NCBI GenBank assembly: GCA_003640385.1 | Contig: RCAB01000012.1 | Coordinates: 310,001 to 374,000 of the forward strand | Reading direction: 5' to 3' | From: Setaria digitata | Lineage: Eukaryota; Nematoda; Chromadorea; Rhabditida; Setariidae | DNA: 64,000 nucleotides | Notes under the pieces: model-generated | Seen by the model: only the letters and a program-made list of their open reading frames with translations | Database searches by the model: none | What the model was told of the DNA's origin: nothing | Position numbers and translations under genes: made by a program | Part shown: one piece after another, positions 32,101 through 43,920 of the stretch | Layout of the letters: each line of letters begins with the position of its first letter | Position numbering within the stretch: position 1 is the stretch's first letter

Positions 32101-35014
32101 TTGCAACGATACACTTTTTACGACCAATTTAGCAAGTATGAAGTTTGCGACAACTTAACTAATGAAGATAAAGTTATCTGCCATATTTTCCGCAATGTAA
32201 ACATAAATTACTTCAATACTTCGATAATTTCTTTAGCACACGTAGATGCGTACACGTACGCAGAGATTGTTGGCTATGTTGATATGATGATATGTGGTGG
32301 TGATATCGATAACAGATGGTATGAGGGACCTCCTATGTTGCTAATCCTTCTATCCTTCTCTTTTCCCTAACTTCTACTAAAAAAAAAAGAGAAATGCTTC
32401 AATACAGTGCAGCGGATGCTATTACTGCAATAACTACTGCTGTAATCAACACTTTCTGCATTGATCATCAATGATTGCCTGAATCTAGCTAGAACTAAAA
32501 CTTCCCTAGCTTTTGCTGCCCTAGTTGAGGTTCTTAGGTTAGCGTTTATCTCGTGCTTCTCCCCATCTCCTACTCTTGTCGTGCAATAAACCTTGCTGAA
32601 TGTTACTGCTACTCATTCATTCTCGATGTTCCAGAAAGCACCGATGATGAGAAGAAGCAACTGTTGATATTGTTAAATAGATGAAATGGTCAGGGCCTAT
32701 CAGCAGCATCTCTTCCTCATCTTCCCCCTCTCTCGTATTTACGAAATTTCTCCAATATACAAACTGTGTCCAGAAGCAGGGGATAGCTTCAGTGCCATAA
32801 ATCGAGATCGAGACCGACCTCTAAGCATCATCGTATCTTTCCTCAACAGAGAAGCTACCCTCTTAGTACTAATTTTTCGTCTGTCTTAGTGCAACTAATT
32901 CCTCAAATATTTATAATTCTAGCTTCATCTGACATTACTTCTTATACATCTCATATTAAACATATTTCTGTTTCTATCTGATAAGATGATTAATTTCATA
33001 TGCCACCTTATTTCCGAAATGTCCACCTTATAGTAGGGAATCAGAAACTGAAATAAGTTATGGTTGAAATTGTGGAAGTTGTTATTCATATTCATTAATC
33101 AATTCAACAATACCATCTTTTTGAGGGAACTAAGCTGTTAAGTTGTCTCAAAAGTTGTCTAAAATCCAATATATTTTACGAAAGCCTTTTTTGTGAAATA
33201 TTTCGAACTTCGTTTTATAAATAAGCATAATTTAGTTTTTTCCAAATAGCGTACTGTAAAAAGCGATGGTTCATTATGTTAAGAGAGGGAAAAGATGGAA
33301 GATTTCAACTGATAAGGTCAGCATGTATGAACCAAAATATGAATATAATTTCTGATTACATCATTATTAGCGGGTTTAAATACAATGATTTCTTTCAATC
33401 TTTTCTTTTCTCCGCTCTCAAAAATGTTTAGTTTTATTATGATTGACTTTTATTCATAATTATAATGATTACATTGTTGAAGACCATAATCTTGTCAATA
33501 CCAATCACTTAAGCAATCGGTTTTTATGACACTACAATGGTTGATCTGATAATATCCCAGCTTATAGATTAAAAATAAATGACGTTGCATATTTGTCATA
33601 TGAAGTGTCAATTAATTAAGGTACCTGTGAAATTAAAGTAAGCAAGACATTCGTCTGGTATATTAGGCAGACAAATTTCTCGACACTTTAAGTCGGACTA
33701 TTTACATTTCTCATCGGACATGAAGTCTACCCCATCTTCTTTTCTTCTTAAACTAGTTGTTTCTTTTCATTTCATTTACTTACGTCATCATTGCTACTTC
33801 TTATCACCACTTATTCCTTCAATTTAAGTGTTCAGAGAAGCTTAACTCTTAACTTTTTAAATGTACTTTGAAAAAATTTTCGATATTTGAAAATTAGAAA
33901 ATTGGTTGCTATTAACTGAAAATCATAGCATATTTTATCAACGATTAATCAAATATATCAACATTTTGAAGGAGTCATATGAAAAAAATGTCAGACTTTC
34001 TACTCATTACCAGTGACGGGATGCCACACGTTTGAGTTGATCATAACTTTAGTCTCCCTTCTTCAATGCGAGAGGACTAATTAACTTAATGTTCTCTTTT
34101 CTACTTCTAATGACATACTTATTTTCAACGTCTTCATACAACAAAGAAAATAAATGCTTTTCGCTTTTCAAACCACTGACGTGTGTGGCATTTTATTGGA
34201 TTCGCAGTTATCTTTCTTTTCTTTTCATGAAAATGCAACTCAAGTAACTATTAGCTACTGTATGTTTCGTAAAATCCAATAGGAGCTGAAATAACGCTGG
34301 CCAATCTTTCAATTTATTGGAATTCTCAAATTTTCAAAATTTTTGCAATTTTTTGTTAATTCATTTAGTAAAAACACAAAATGCAAGTTTGCTTTTTCAA
34401 TTCTGCTTCCTCACTTTTATTTTCTCAGGCTAAACGAGAGTTAAAAAAATTTTTATGAGTTCACAGATATATCAATTAATGATTATTTTAGATTAATTAA
34501 TGGTTAAGATATATTATTTAACGTATTAATTATACATTAATTGGTGGTTAATTTATTAGTTACATATTGATTAATGAATATATTAATTAATGTTCCTATA
34601 AGTTTCCATTTTTTTTAAACCTTTTTCTCTTAAGCTCTATGTATCCATTAATAGTTGAATAATTTTTGCAAATCTGTCAACTGTAAATTAAAAGAAACTA
34701 CTTGACCTATTCATAACTTAACAGATGTCTTAATTTAAGGTTACTATACATATATATCTATGGAGTAATATGATGCTTTTGCAAGCACTAACTGAAGGAT
34801 TTACAGCCGAAGAAAACTATGCCTACGAAACATTCTTATTTGTCAATCTTGGATTGTTCCGCGTGAAGGTGACGAACTTTTCTATTTCATTTAATTTCAA
34901 AATCCACTACCTAGCATCATCCTTCTAGCAATATTTCTTATTATCACTGAAAATATTCTGCGACCTTTCAGGAGCTATCATCTCCGTAAACATTATCTGC
35001 AGTGATTCAATTTG
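29199..35014. other. Long region without a convincing gene
   Basis: About 5.8 kb. Open frames at 30130-30315 (+), 30187-30447 (-), 31287-31502 (+), 32080-32370 (+) and 32686-32889 (+) are short and do not join in phase through good splice sites. None shows a domain I recognise. The region may hold the promoter and untranslated exons of the gene starting at 35015, or decayed repeats. Confidence 0.4.
34465..34605. repeat. TAAT/ATTA-dense tract upstream of the 35 kb gene
   Basis: Within about 140 bases the cores taat and atta recur many times (attaatta, tattaattata, cattaattgg, gattaatgaata). It could be simple low-complexity sequence or a cluster of homeodomain-type binding cores ahead of the downstream gene. 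Sequence alone does not decide. Confidence 0.4.
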
Positions 35015-38000
35015 ATGAATCAACAGCGATTTTCAATTACAACGAAAGATTTTTCTGTTGATGGTCGTCAGAGAAATTCATTAAATCTTCATCCAACTTA
35101 TCAGCAGCACTTAACACCTGTATCTCCTGCTACTTTCCAAGGTGTTAATTACTTATCTGTGACTGTGTCTGAAAAAAAATCATTACAGATGAATTCACTG
35201 GAGTAATCTACAGATTCAAACGTTAAATACGCTTTTTTCCAAACGTAAAATTGAAATTTTCAGATAGGCTTCAACTGGACCTCTGCTCGAATCCTTTCGT
35301 GAACCCACAACGAGCATCCTTTTATAGTAGTATTTCACGTTCCATACCTGTTGTACGACCACGTGTTGAAACTGCACATTCATATCACCACAATTTGCCC
35401 CAAGAAAGCAATCTTCCTGATTACCATACAGGTAAGAAGGTTTTTTATAATTTTTATAAAAATAAGAACATAAGAATTTTTATGAGTTCCACAATTTTAG
35501 CATAATAGGCATATATATTACTTAATTTACAATAAAATATAAATCTGCCATTCCCGAGAAAACGTTTTGGAATGGATGCTTACTGTCAAATAGCTTTCAC
35601 AAACTTATTGATTTGTTTTACTGTGATTTCAATTTTTATAAAATTTCTCCTTTCTTACCCTCACTGAATTTGTGTCTTTTGATGTAGACAATTAATTGAT
35701 CATTACTTCGTGAAGTTCAGACAGTTGATCAAATCTTTTCCTTGGCCTTGTGATTTTTCAGAAAAACCGATAAATCATCCTCACCGATTCTATTCAGTGG
35801 AGGAGCATCACGACGATTTCAGTTTTCGTCCACCAAACAATCTACCAACAGCTTATCATCATCACCTGAGCATCACCATTCCTGATAATACCTTCACTGG
35901 AGAGATAAACAATTCAAAGCTTACCGAAGAAGTTAACTTATTACTCGCCACTCATTCAAATCCTTCCATCAACTCACATCCACAGGACATTGGTGATTTC
36001 TAATATTCTTTTTTTTTCATGTCTAAATAAACAAAGAGTGATATTTTGGTAGCATTAAGTAAATAACTTCTTACTACAGGAATAATTTATTTAATTCAAT
36101 CTATCATTTCCGAAGGCCAATTTATTGCATTTAGACTTGACTAATTAATTTTATAATAATGAATCCGAACTCTTAAGCCCCTTCGTTCGACAAGAAATTT
36201 CAAGTTCCACATTTTTCCCTCTCTTTCTATCAAATGGATAGCGTCTGTGGATGTGCTGGCTCATGTGCAAGAATGAAAGAAATAAGTAATAGAATTTGAA
36301 CGAACTACAAAATTTTGAAAATAAATGACTAGCGGAATGGAAAAGCCTTGACCTAGAAAAAAAGGAAAACAAGGCGACAACTGGAGATTTAATTGTTTGT
36401 TTCATTAAGGGGGTAGATGTGTGTCGATAGGCCTACTCTATTCTTCAATGGAAACAAACTCACTGATTATCATATCTGTTATCGATTATTTTCCTATAGC
36501 GGGGTTCGAATTTTTCTTTCCTTCACATTTTGCTTTTCTGCTTGGGTGAAATTTTGCTACCTTACCAATTTTGCTACCTTGAAATCCTACCATTAAAATG
36601 TTGCCTTTTTCCTTTTTTTGAGAAAAAGAATTTTACAATTTTTTGGGATAAAGTTTTGTTTTTTTTTTTTTTTGAAGCAAATCGAACAAGCTATCACATA
36701 GCACAAAAAGCGTCCAAATTCCCTGGTGGAAGAGAAAGATCAAGTGATCAGTGTCACCGTGAGATCCAGCGAACAGATCCTTCTCCATACAAAAAACCCC
36801 AAGTTCGTTTTGTTCTTCATAAAATGATGTTATTTTTTACAATTAATACTTTGACAACAGAAATTTAATTAATTACATCAGTAAAACTCATCCAAATTAT
36901 TGCTGTGTGATTTACGCGTTGCTGAGAAGAATAATGCACGAAAGAAACTGATCCAGAAGGGTAGTCTCCAATATATAAGTCGAAAGTAATTTATTTCTAA
37001 GCGGTGAGATTATAATTGAACATGTTGTTGCAATAGTAACAATACTTTCAATAATTAATTGAAACATTCTGAGTCCTACGGTAATCAGTGTTGCAATCAT
37101 TTAATGCTTATTCTTTTTTTTTTTTTTTTAATTAACTCTATTTGACAATCAAAAATGGATTCATTATTTTCGTAATCTGAAAAGACTTCAGGTGAATCCC
37201 ATCAGGTTAATTGCTATTAGAAATTGAAATCATGCTGAATTTTTGAACATAGAATAGAGTAACTGAATGGTTTATACTTTTTCTTTCACTTCTTTTAACA
37301 CTTAATTTAGTGATTGCCGAGCTCATATTACTTCTGATATATCACGTGCTGCAACACGCGCTTTTTTTTTTTTAGATATATCACGCTGACGATAGGAAAG
37401 TTGAACGTGTGACTTACCGTCCATTCGGAAGTCAATCTAAGCACGTGAAGCATCCGATTGTTGAACTATCAGTACCAAAGAGGGCATCTAATGAAGATGC
37501 ATTAATTGATGTTCCGTACATTGATCAAGACACTAATTGGTACTACTTATCGAACAAAGAGAAGGAATCGAATAATCAAGTGAAATATCAACCAAATAAT
37601 TATTCATCATATGGTCCAGTGATCGCTGCTGAACATAGTAGTGCTAAGAGTGGTAGGATGTCTTTCTAATAGGAATTGTATTTTTTTTTGTTGAAGCAAG
37701 AATATAATTAATGCTATAGCTGACCATCGAAAAATTTCGGCCCAATAGTCTGAAGTCTGTTGCGCATCATATTTAAAACGGTGAAGTTTTGATCAAATGA
37801 CGGTTTTGATTAATAATGACCTTTATTATGAAAGGATTCATTTGAACATTTCTGCAAAAAATTTTTATTTATTTTTGATTAAAATGAGAGGATATTATTT
37901 TAAAATGAACTTAAAATTTTAAGATTTTTTTACAGATATTTTGTGGAACGGAATGAAAATTCTTTTAGGAGAGCATCCAACAAATAATAATATCCAAAAT

Positions 38001-40832
38001 ACGTCAACATCTGTTGTGGCACCTATCATTGATTATTCCAGTTTAGACGCATTTCTTGACGGGTCGCTATTAGAGGAAAACGGAAGTATGTCAAAATCAA
38101 CGAAAGAATGGCGGTTTGTATGCAATATTTTTACAATTTTTAATTTTTTCCTATTTTTTCAAACTAATTTATTTGTACGCAACGAAAAGAAAAATCAAGC
38201 ATAAAATCAAACTATCCGAAATTTTTAAAAATAATGTCTAAGAGACATTTTAATCATCACATTAAAGTAAATCTTTAATGAACCTTAGTAAATCTTTAGA
38301 TCATCCTTTTCAACGATGAGAAATCGTTTTGGGAGTACTCCATTGTCACCAGATGAATCAGTATCAAATAATCATGATTTTACCACGAATGGTTCGATGA
38401 CCTCACCGAAAAGAGGACTTGCTAAATCAGCAAGTCAAGGAAATCTCATAGCTGAATCTGATGGACATTTGGATTCTAACGAGAGGTTCATTACCATTGT
38501 TAATTGCTGTATTCTCTGGCTGTATTGTCACTTTCTTATAGACTATTTGTCGGCTGGGTTTCATATACTTTTAGACAACGATCACTTCTTGCTAACGCAG
38601 TTGAACGTCGAGCTGCCGAAGCCCCCGAACTAAGACGTCCAACATCTCGTCGGGAACTGGGCGATTTTTGGGCAGAAACTATTAAGAATCGTTCAGGTGC
38701 TTTTTTCCTACTATGAATACGACTTTTAAATTCATTAATAATTCGAAATCTATTCATCCTACAGTAATTACAGTGACGCAACGTACTTCTTCACCATTAA
38801 CAGCTGCTCAGCGAACGGAATTTCTAAATGAATCAGTGAATGAAGTTGGCTCAAATCGATCAGGTCGACGATTTTCTGGTGAAAATTTGGCAAAACGGAA
38901 AGCAAATTTTTTGGAAGCAGTCAAAAGCTCATCACCAGTAATGGATCGAATTAGATCGAGTGGGATTCCTCCATCGTCTAGTGTAAGCAACTTAAAACTG
39001 TAATCATGTTAGACTTTTCGTTAACAAGTTGAGAAGTGCCATAAATTCCAAGTTTATTTTTCAGATAGAAATTAAAATAAACGAGCCAAATTTTGCATCG
39101 TTAGATAGCGCAGTAGCAGAACTGAATAATGGCGATTATGGACTGAATCGTAGTGGATGTGCCAAATTCCCTGTCGATGATCTGTCCACATTTGGGGCAA
39201 TTAATAAAAGAGCAGGTGAACTGTTGAAATTGATTTTACCTTTTTGTTTATTATTTTGCATTTGTAAAAAAAGAATAAAAAGAAAAAAAAAATCGAATCT
39301 CACTAGCAAATTGCCATCGCTATTTTATGTTAGTTTTGTAAGTCCAGCATGGACACAGTTCTAGGAAGGCGTTCAAAATCAAATCTTTCCATGGTTAATC
39401 TTTAATTAACTAAATCAGCAAAATTGTAGTATAATTATTTGAAACAATCAAGAAATATATTCCACGCTGTTTGACAATATGCAACCATTGATTAGTGTTT
39501 CCATGCTAATTAGGAAGAGGTATTTATTTTCAAATAGGTATGGATAACTCTAGACCTAGACTTTTCCGCTTGATTCAACTAATTTAGAATATTTTCCATA
39601 CTAATTAAAAGTGATTAATGAAAAATAAAAAAGATTTATTTTGCTCACTCCTGAAAATTCTATGCTTTCCAGCACCAACATCACCGGTCAGTGGTGCCTT
39701 ATTGACACACAGTCCAAGTCCAGAAGCTACAAGTGATACAAGCTCGAGCTGCAATGCTCCAAGTGGACTGCCACATCCAAAACCAAAGCACAATATACGT
39801 GAGCAATTAATTCAAGCTGGATTTGAACCACGTGGAAGTATGCTTTACCCTATCATTTATAAGCCAAATAAACTTGAAGTGCCAATATATGAGTGAAAAG
39901 CAAACCAATATCTTCTGAGGTTTTCCAACATGTTCAACACATCTTGCTGAATCGATCGGAAAAGCTTTTTACTTCTTATTCACTTCACTTTTTCGTTTTT
40001 CTAACGAATTTAATTAATGTCTAAATAATGTAGCAGCAATTTACGTGAATCGTAGTGGCGTACGCTTTGGAAGTGCCCCAAATTTCCCGATACCTTCAAA
40101 CGGTAGCGTTGCTTCTCGAATATCCGAATTTGAGAAAAAGCCGGGCGCTCCGAATTTGCTACGAATCGCATGTGCATTGAATTGTACTGAACGGCAAGGA
40201 AATGAGGTAAGGTTTGCTTGCTTATCTCATTATGTTTTATTATATTATCTCGCTAATAGCTGTCAAGATAATTGATAATGGTGATAACAGTAGTGATAGG
40301 CGTTTAGATTCATTCCCGTCAGAATGGAAAAGAACAAAGTATAGTTAAGAAATTTAAGTACTGTATAAATTTGTATTCATATTCATTTTGTATTCATCTG
40401 TATAAATCTGAGAAAACTTTTGATTTAAATTCCCAGCACTTACTCTGAAATATTTTGAAATTCATCTGACACACGGCAAGAGACTCCATGTAATGTAAAA
40501 TTAATCACATTTTGTTACGGAGAAATTTACCTTTCAAATTCCGTTAAACCTGCCTTAAAAAGTGTAAAGTGATCTTTAGACTTCGCCCATCAGATCACCA
40601 CTAGGACCGATGTCACCGAGATCATCCGTCTATCGCACCAAGCCAGTAATTCATGCTGACATAAGCGGTACATCGTTGCGCTTACTCCAACCATGTAATG
40701 ATGTGGAATCAGTCTTTGAGTTCCCGCAATCTAAACAGATTATCGAGACAAAGGTCCGATGCTTTGAGCACATCTTAATATTCACTTATGCCATCCATTT
40801 TAAATTAATTCCAGAAAGACAGCAAAGTATAA
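35015..40832 (+). CDS. Uncharacterised Ser/Asn-rich protein, 14 exons, about 770 residues
   Basis: I do not recognise this gene. Fourteen exons join in phase throughout: 35015-35141, 35264-35431, 35762-35992, 36678-36802, 37376-37652, 37936-38113, 38300-38485, 38575-38696, 38765-38982, 39065-39215, 39673-39837, 40034-40206, 40580-40753 and 40815-40832. The start is MNQQRFSITTKDF. The protein is hydrophilic, lacks a signal peptide or membrane segment, and is rich in Ser, Asn, Pro and His. It has a charged, probably helical stretch (NAVERRAAEAPELRR) and many SP or TSP sites (LSPDES, MTSPKRG, SPIRSPLGPMSPRSS) that suit proline-directed phosphorylation. A motif NRSG followed within a few residues by F occurs three times. 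The model ends KKDSKV, which has the form of a class I PDZ ligand. The look is that of a disordered scaffold or cytoskeletal adaptor, which is inference. An alternative last exon at 40876 is possible. Confidence 0.6.
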
Positions 40833-43800
40833 ATATTTCATCTTCTTTAAAACTAATTTTATCTCTGTTCAACAGCCATTTGTATCGATGACAGTGGTGA
40901 GTGCGGGAGAGAGGTGTTGTGATGCTACCTGCCCAATCAACCTGATTCTCATCGTCTCTTCTTGTCATTCTAATTGGTAAAACAAAAGAAGCTATTTGAA
41001 GTCTTCTCTTTCCTCTTCGAATCTTTTGTTTTTCCCATTTCTCATTTAATCTTTTCCATTCTTTTCACTTCAACATTTTTTTTTCAAATCATTTCAATGT
41101 CAGTGTGGCCCATCTTTCAGAATTTCTTCTTTTTATGGTCGAGATTTTTGAAGTGTCATAGTTGCAAGGAGCACTGTCAAAAGTAGCAAAGAACAATGAA
41201 ATATTTCTGCATTCAATTGTCAATTATTTCTTTTTCCCTATCTTCAGCTACTAAATAAATAAGTTATCATATCATATAGCTAAGATGTTTTTCATTAGGT
41301 AGCCTGTTATTTCAGATTTCTTTATCCTAGACTGATCCATTTTAATTAAACAAATCTTTCACGACAACGCTCTTTCAGATGTAGAGAAATTCACTAATGA
41401 CGACTGTCACTCTTGTCATCGTTCTAATCTGACTGAACAAGAACAATCAGTCCTGTTCGATACTGCAAGCAAGAAAATAATCCCGTCCTGTAAATTCACA
41501 TCCCACTACCTCTCTACTTACTCATCTACCTGTCAGTCTCTTTGACAGAATCCCTTTGTTAATCGCATCTTTCATCGGATCTTTCTTTCTTATTTTAATT
41601 AAACTTATCTTCTGTCTTCTAAAATAACACTGATTGTTAAGCGATTTTTTCGTAATTTTGTGAGTATAATTTCTTGAAACTATAACTTTTTTTGTGGAAA
41701 TTGTGACATTTGCCTCACCACAAAGCTTAAAGAATGAAGTATCATATATTTATTCAGCAAATTAATTTTTCCAATTTTTGTTATAAATTTGAAGAAGACA
41801 TCAGTTTTGCTGTTCTCTCATAAAAATCCTTAGTGATAGAATTATTTTCAGAAGCGAATAAATATTAAATGGACATTATTTCGTTTTATTAGTCGAAACT
41901 AGCGAAGGATAAGTAGAGACTAGGAATGAACGTTAGACTTCTATCGGTTAACTGTTTTCACCACTTCTAAACCTCCTGAACTGCTCTTTTTGAGTTTGAA
42001 GGCAAAATTCTTAGATTGCTATCGTTTGCATTTTCATTTAGGCTAGCTGAGAGCAGTTATTTACAGGGTTAAGAAGCACGAGACGGGGTGAGAGGTACGG
42101 GGCACGGGGTGTAGGGTACGGACATTCTATTACAAACATAAGGAGTATTACTACTCACCTCACCTTACTAATTCTATAGAAAACGCGTTTTTTCGCTTCC
42201 AAAAAAACTACAACTGAATCTATTTTGTCCACACAAACAATTAACATCATTTTAAGCTTCTGAATTTTGAAAAAAATTCATTTTTGCTAAGAGAAGGAAG
42301 AGAATAAATTTTTTCCTCTTCAGGTTATCTCTTCCACAAAGTTTAGCAGTTATTTTCTGGAACTTCCGGGATCTGATCTGAGATGGAAAAGAAAGAGAAT
42401 TGATAAAGTTGTAGGTATTTAAGCTCCTGTATTTTATTCATTAATGCAAAAGGAGATGTTCAATGAATGGAATTGAAACCAATGGAGGATTAGAAGGAGT
42501 AATAAACTTTTAATAAATCCTTCTCGAGAGTGATTTGAACATGAACTCTCAAGTTCAGCAGTAGTAACATATGAAAAAGTAAAAAAAAAAAAAGATCGAA
42601 TATTTCGCCTTCCTAAGAAGCATTGAACTTTCTTCAACAAGGCAATTAATTTAACTTAAGGTTATCTTTCAAAGTATTTCTACGTCATTTATATTTTGTC
42701 GCTTGATGAAATTGGTGGTACCCTTGAAATTGTTTTAAATGATAGTGCTAAAGAGCACTTCTTTAATTAGGAAGAAACTTTTGTTACATTTCAAAACATT
42801 TCCATTAACCATACCGAATGGACTTAATTTTATGAGGGAAATTGTCATAGAATAATGAGATGATGCATTTTGTTTATGTCCACAACTTTTCGTATTTTTG
42901 AGATTTGAAGTTTAATAAAAGTGTCGCTTTTTTTCAAATGAAGAGTTGCAAATTTTGCTAACAGTTTAATTAGCAACTGGTTAAGTGCGAGAAGATATTC
43001 CGTGTAAGGTTTTGCCCTCTCTATCATTTAGTATCTTATCAGTATTATGATAGTGAAGGAAATGATACAAAGTAGCAGTCAGCACATAATGATCTTTTTT
43101 TCTGCAGGGTGAGGCGGAGAGAAACAACTTTTGGAATAGATTAATTTATTTGTGATAATTTTTTTGTGAGGTGAATGAATTACTAATGAGTTTGGTTGCA
43201 GATGGCTAATGTTTGTTTATTATCGATGATTTTCATGGAATAGTCCTACTGAAAGACACACAGTGTTTTTCATATTCGTTTTTTCACTTAATTAATTTTA
43301 AACAACCGTGGTTTTTTCGTTTTCGCTCATAATTTATCATCTCCACAAAAATATATGCCTTTGCTTTAAACTAACTTTTTCAGAATGGGACAGTTGGATA
43401 GTTTTGTTGGCTAAGAATTCGAAAAAAAAAAGGAAAAAAGACTCAATATTGTATAAATCTATTCATATTTGAAAATTCTCAACAAAAATTATTTGGATTT
43501 GCAGTCTTCAAGTCATCATTCGTATCTACACTTCAAGATTCCACTTCTATCTTTAGAAAATAGTGATTATTCTTTTCTTTTCCTTTCATGTTCTCAGCAA
43601 AGACATTTTTAAGGTTCCTCGTTTGATTAAGTGCCAAACAAAATCTTTAATATAATAATTGTTCTATAGAACTGAACTCTGATTTAATGTGTGTCACAAT
43701 TCATCGAATGAAATCTAAACTGTCATTTGCAGGACTGAACCAGACATTTCTCACATCATTTCTACTTCTTTCAAAAGATATTTTTTCTCCAACCATAAAT

Positions 43801-43920
43801 TCTACCGCTGCCATTCTTATTATTTCGAGACAATGGATCACATAGATAAGTGCTGCCGTCTTATCACTTAAATAATATCAGTTCAGAACAGATCACTTTT
43901 TATACCTTCAGAAGGGAAAA
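40833..43920. other. Intergenic region with one isolated open exon-like frame
   Basis: About 3 kb with no recognised gene. A 165-base frame beginning after a good acceptor at 41379 (DVEKFTNDDCHSCHR...) stays open to a TGA at about 41545. However, it does not match the phase of the preceding gene's last exon. Mixed TC-rich tracts fill 41000-41160. A G-rich cluster is listed separately. Confidence 0.4.
42085..42115 (+). other. G-quadruplex-type G-run cluster
   Basis: Four G runs (GGGG at 42085, 42099 and 42106, GGG at 42113) lie within 31 bases, separated by 10, 3 and 3 bases. They sit in otherwise AT-rich intergenic sequence. The spacing allows a three-tier quadruplex with one long loop. It is part of a slightly repetitive string of ggtacggg-like units. 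Confidence 0.6.

Noticed and set aside
32080..32370. 96-codon plus-strand frame
   Set aside because: Protein-like at first sight, but it has no acceptor or donor in phase, no relatives in the window and no known motif.
41379..41545. Exon-like frame after a good acceptor
   Set aside because: Its phase does not match the last supported exon of the upstream gene, and no downstream partner was found, so it was left out as a gene.
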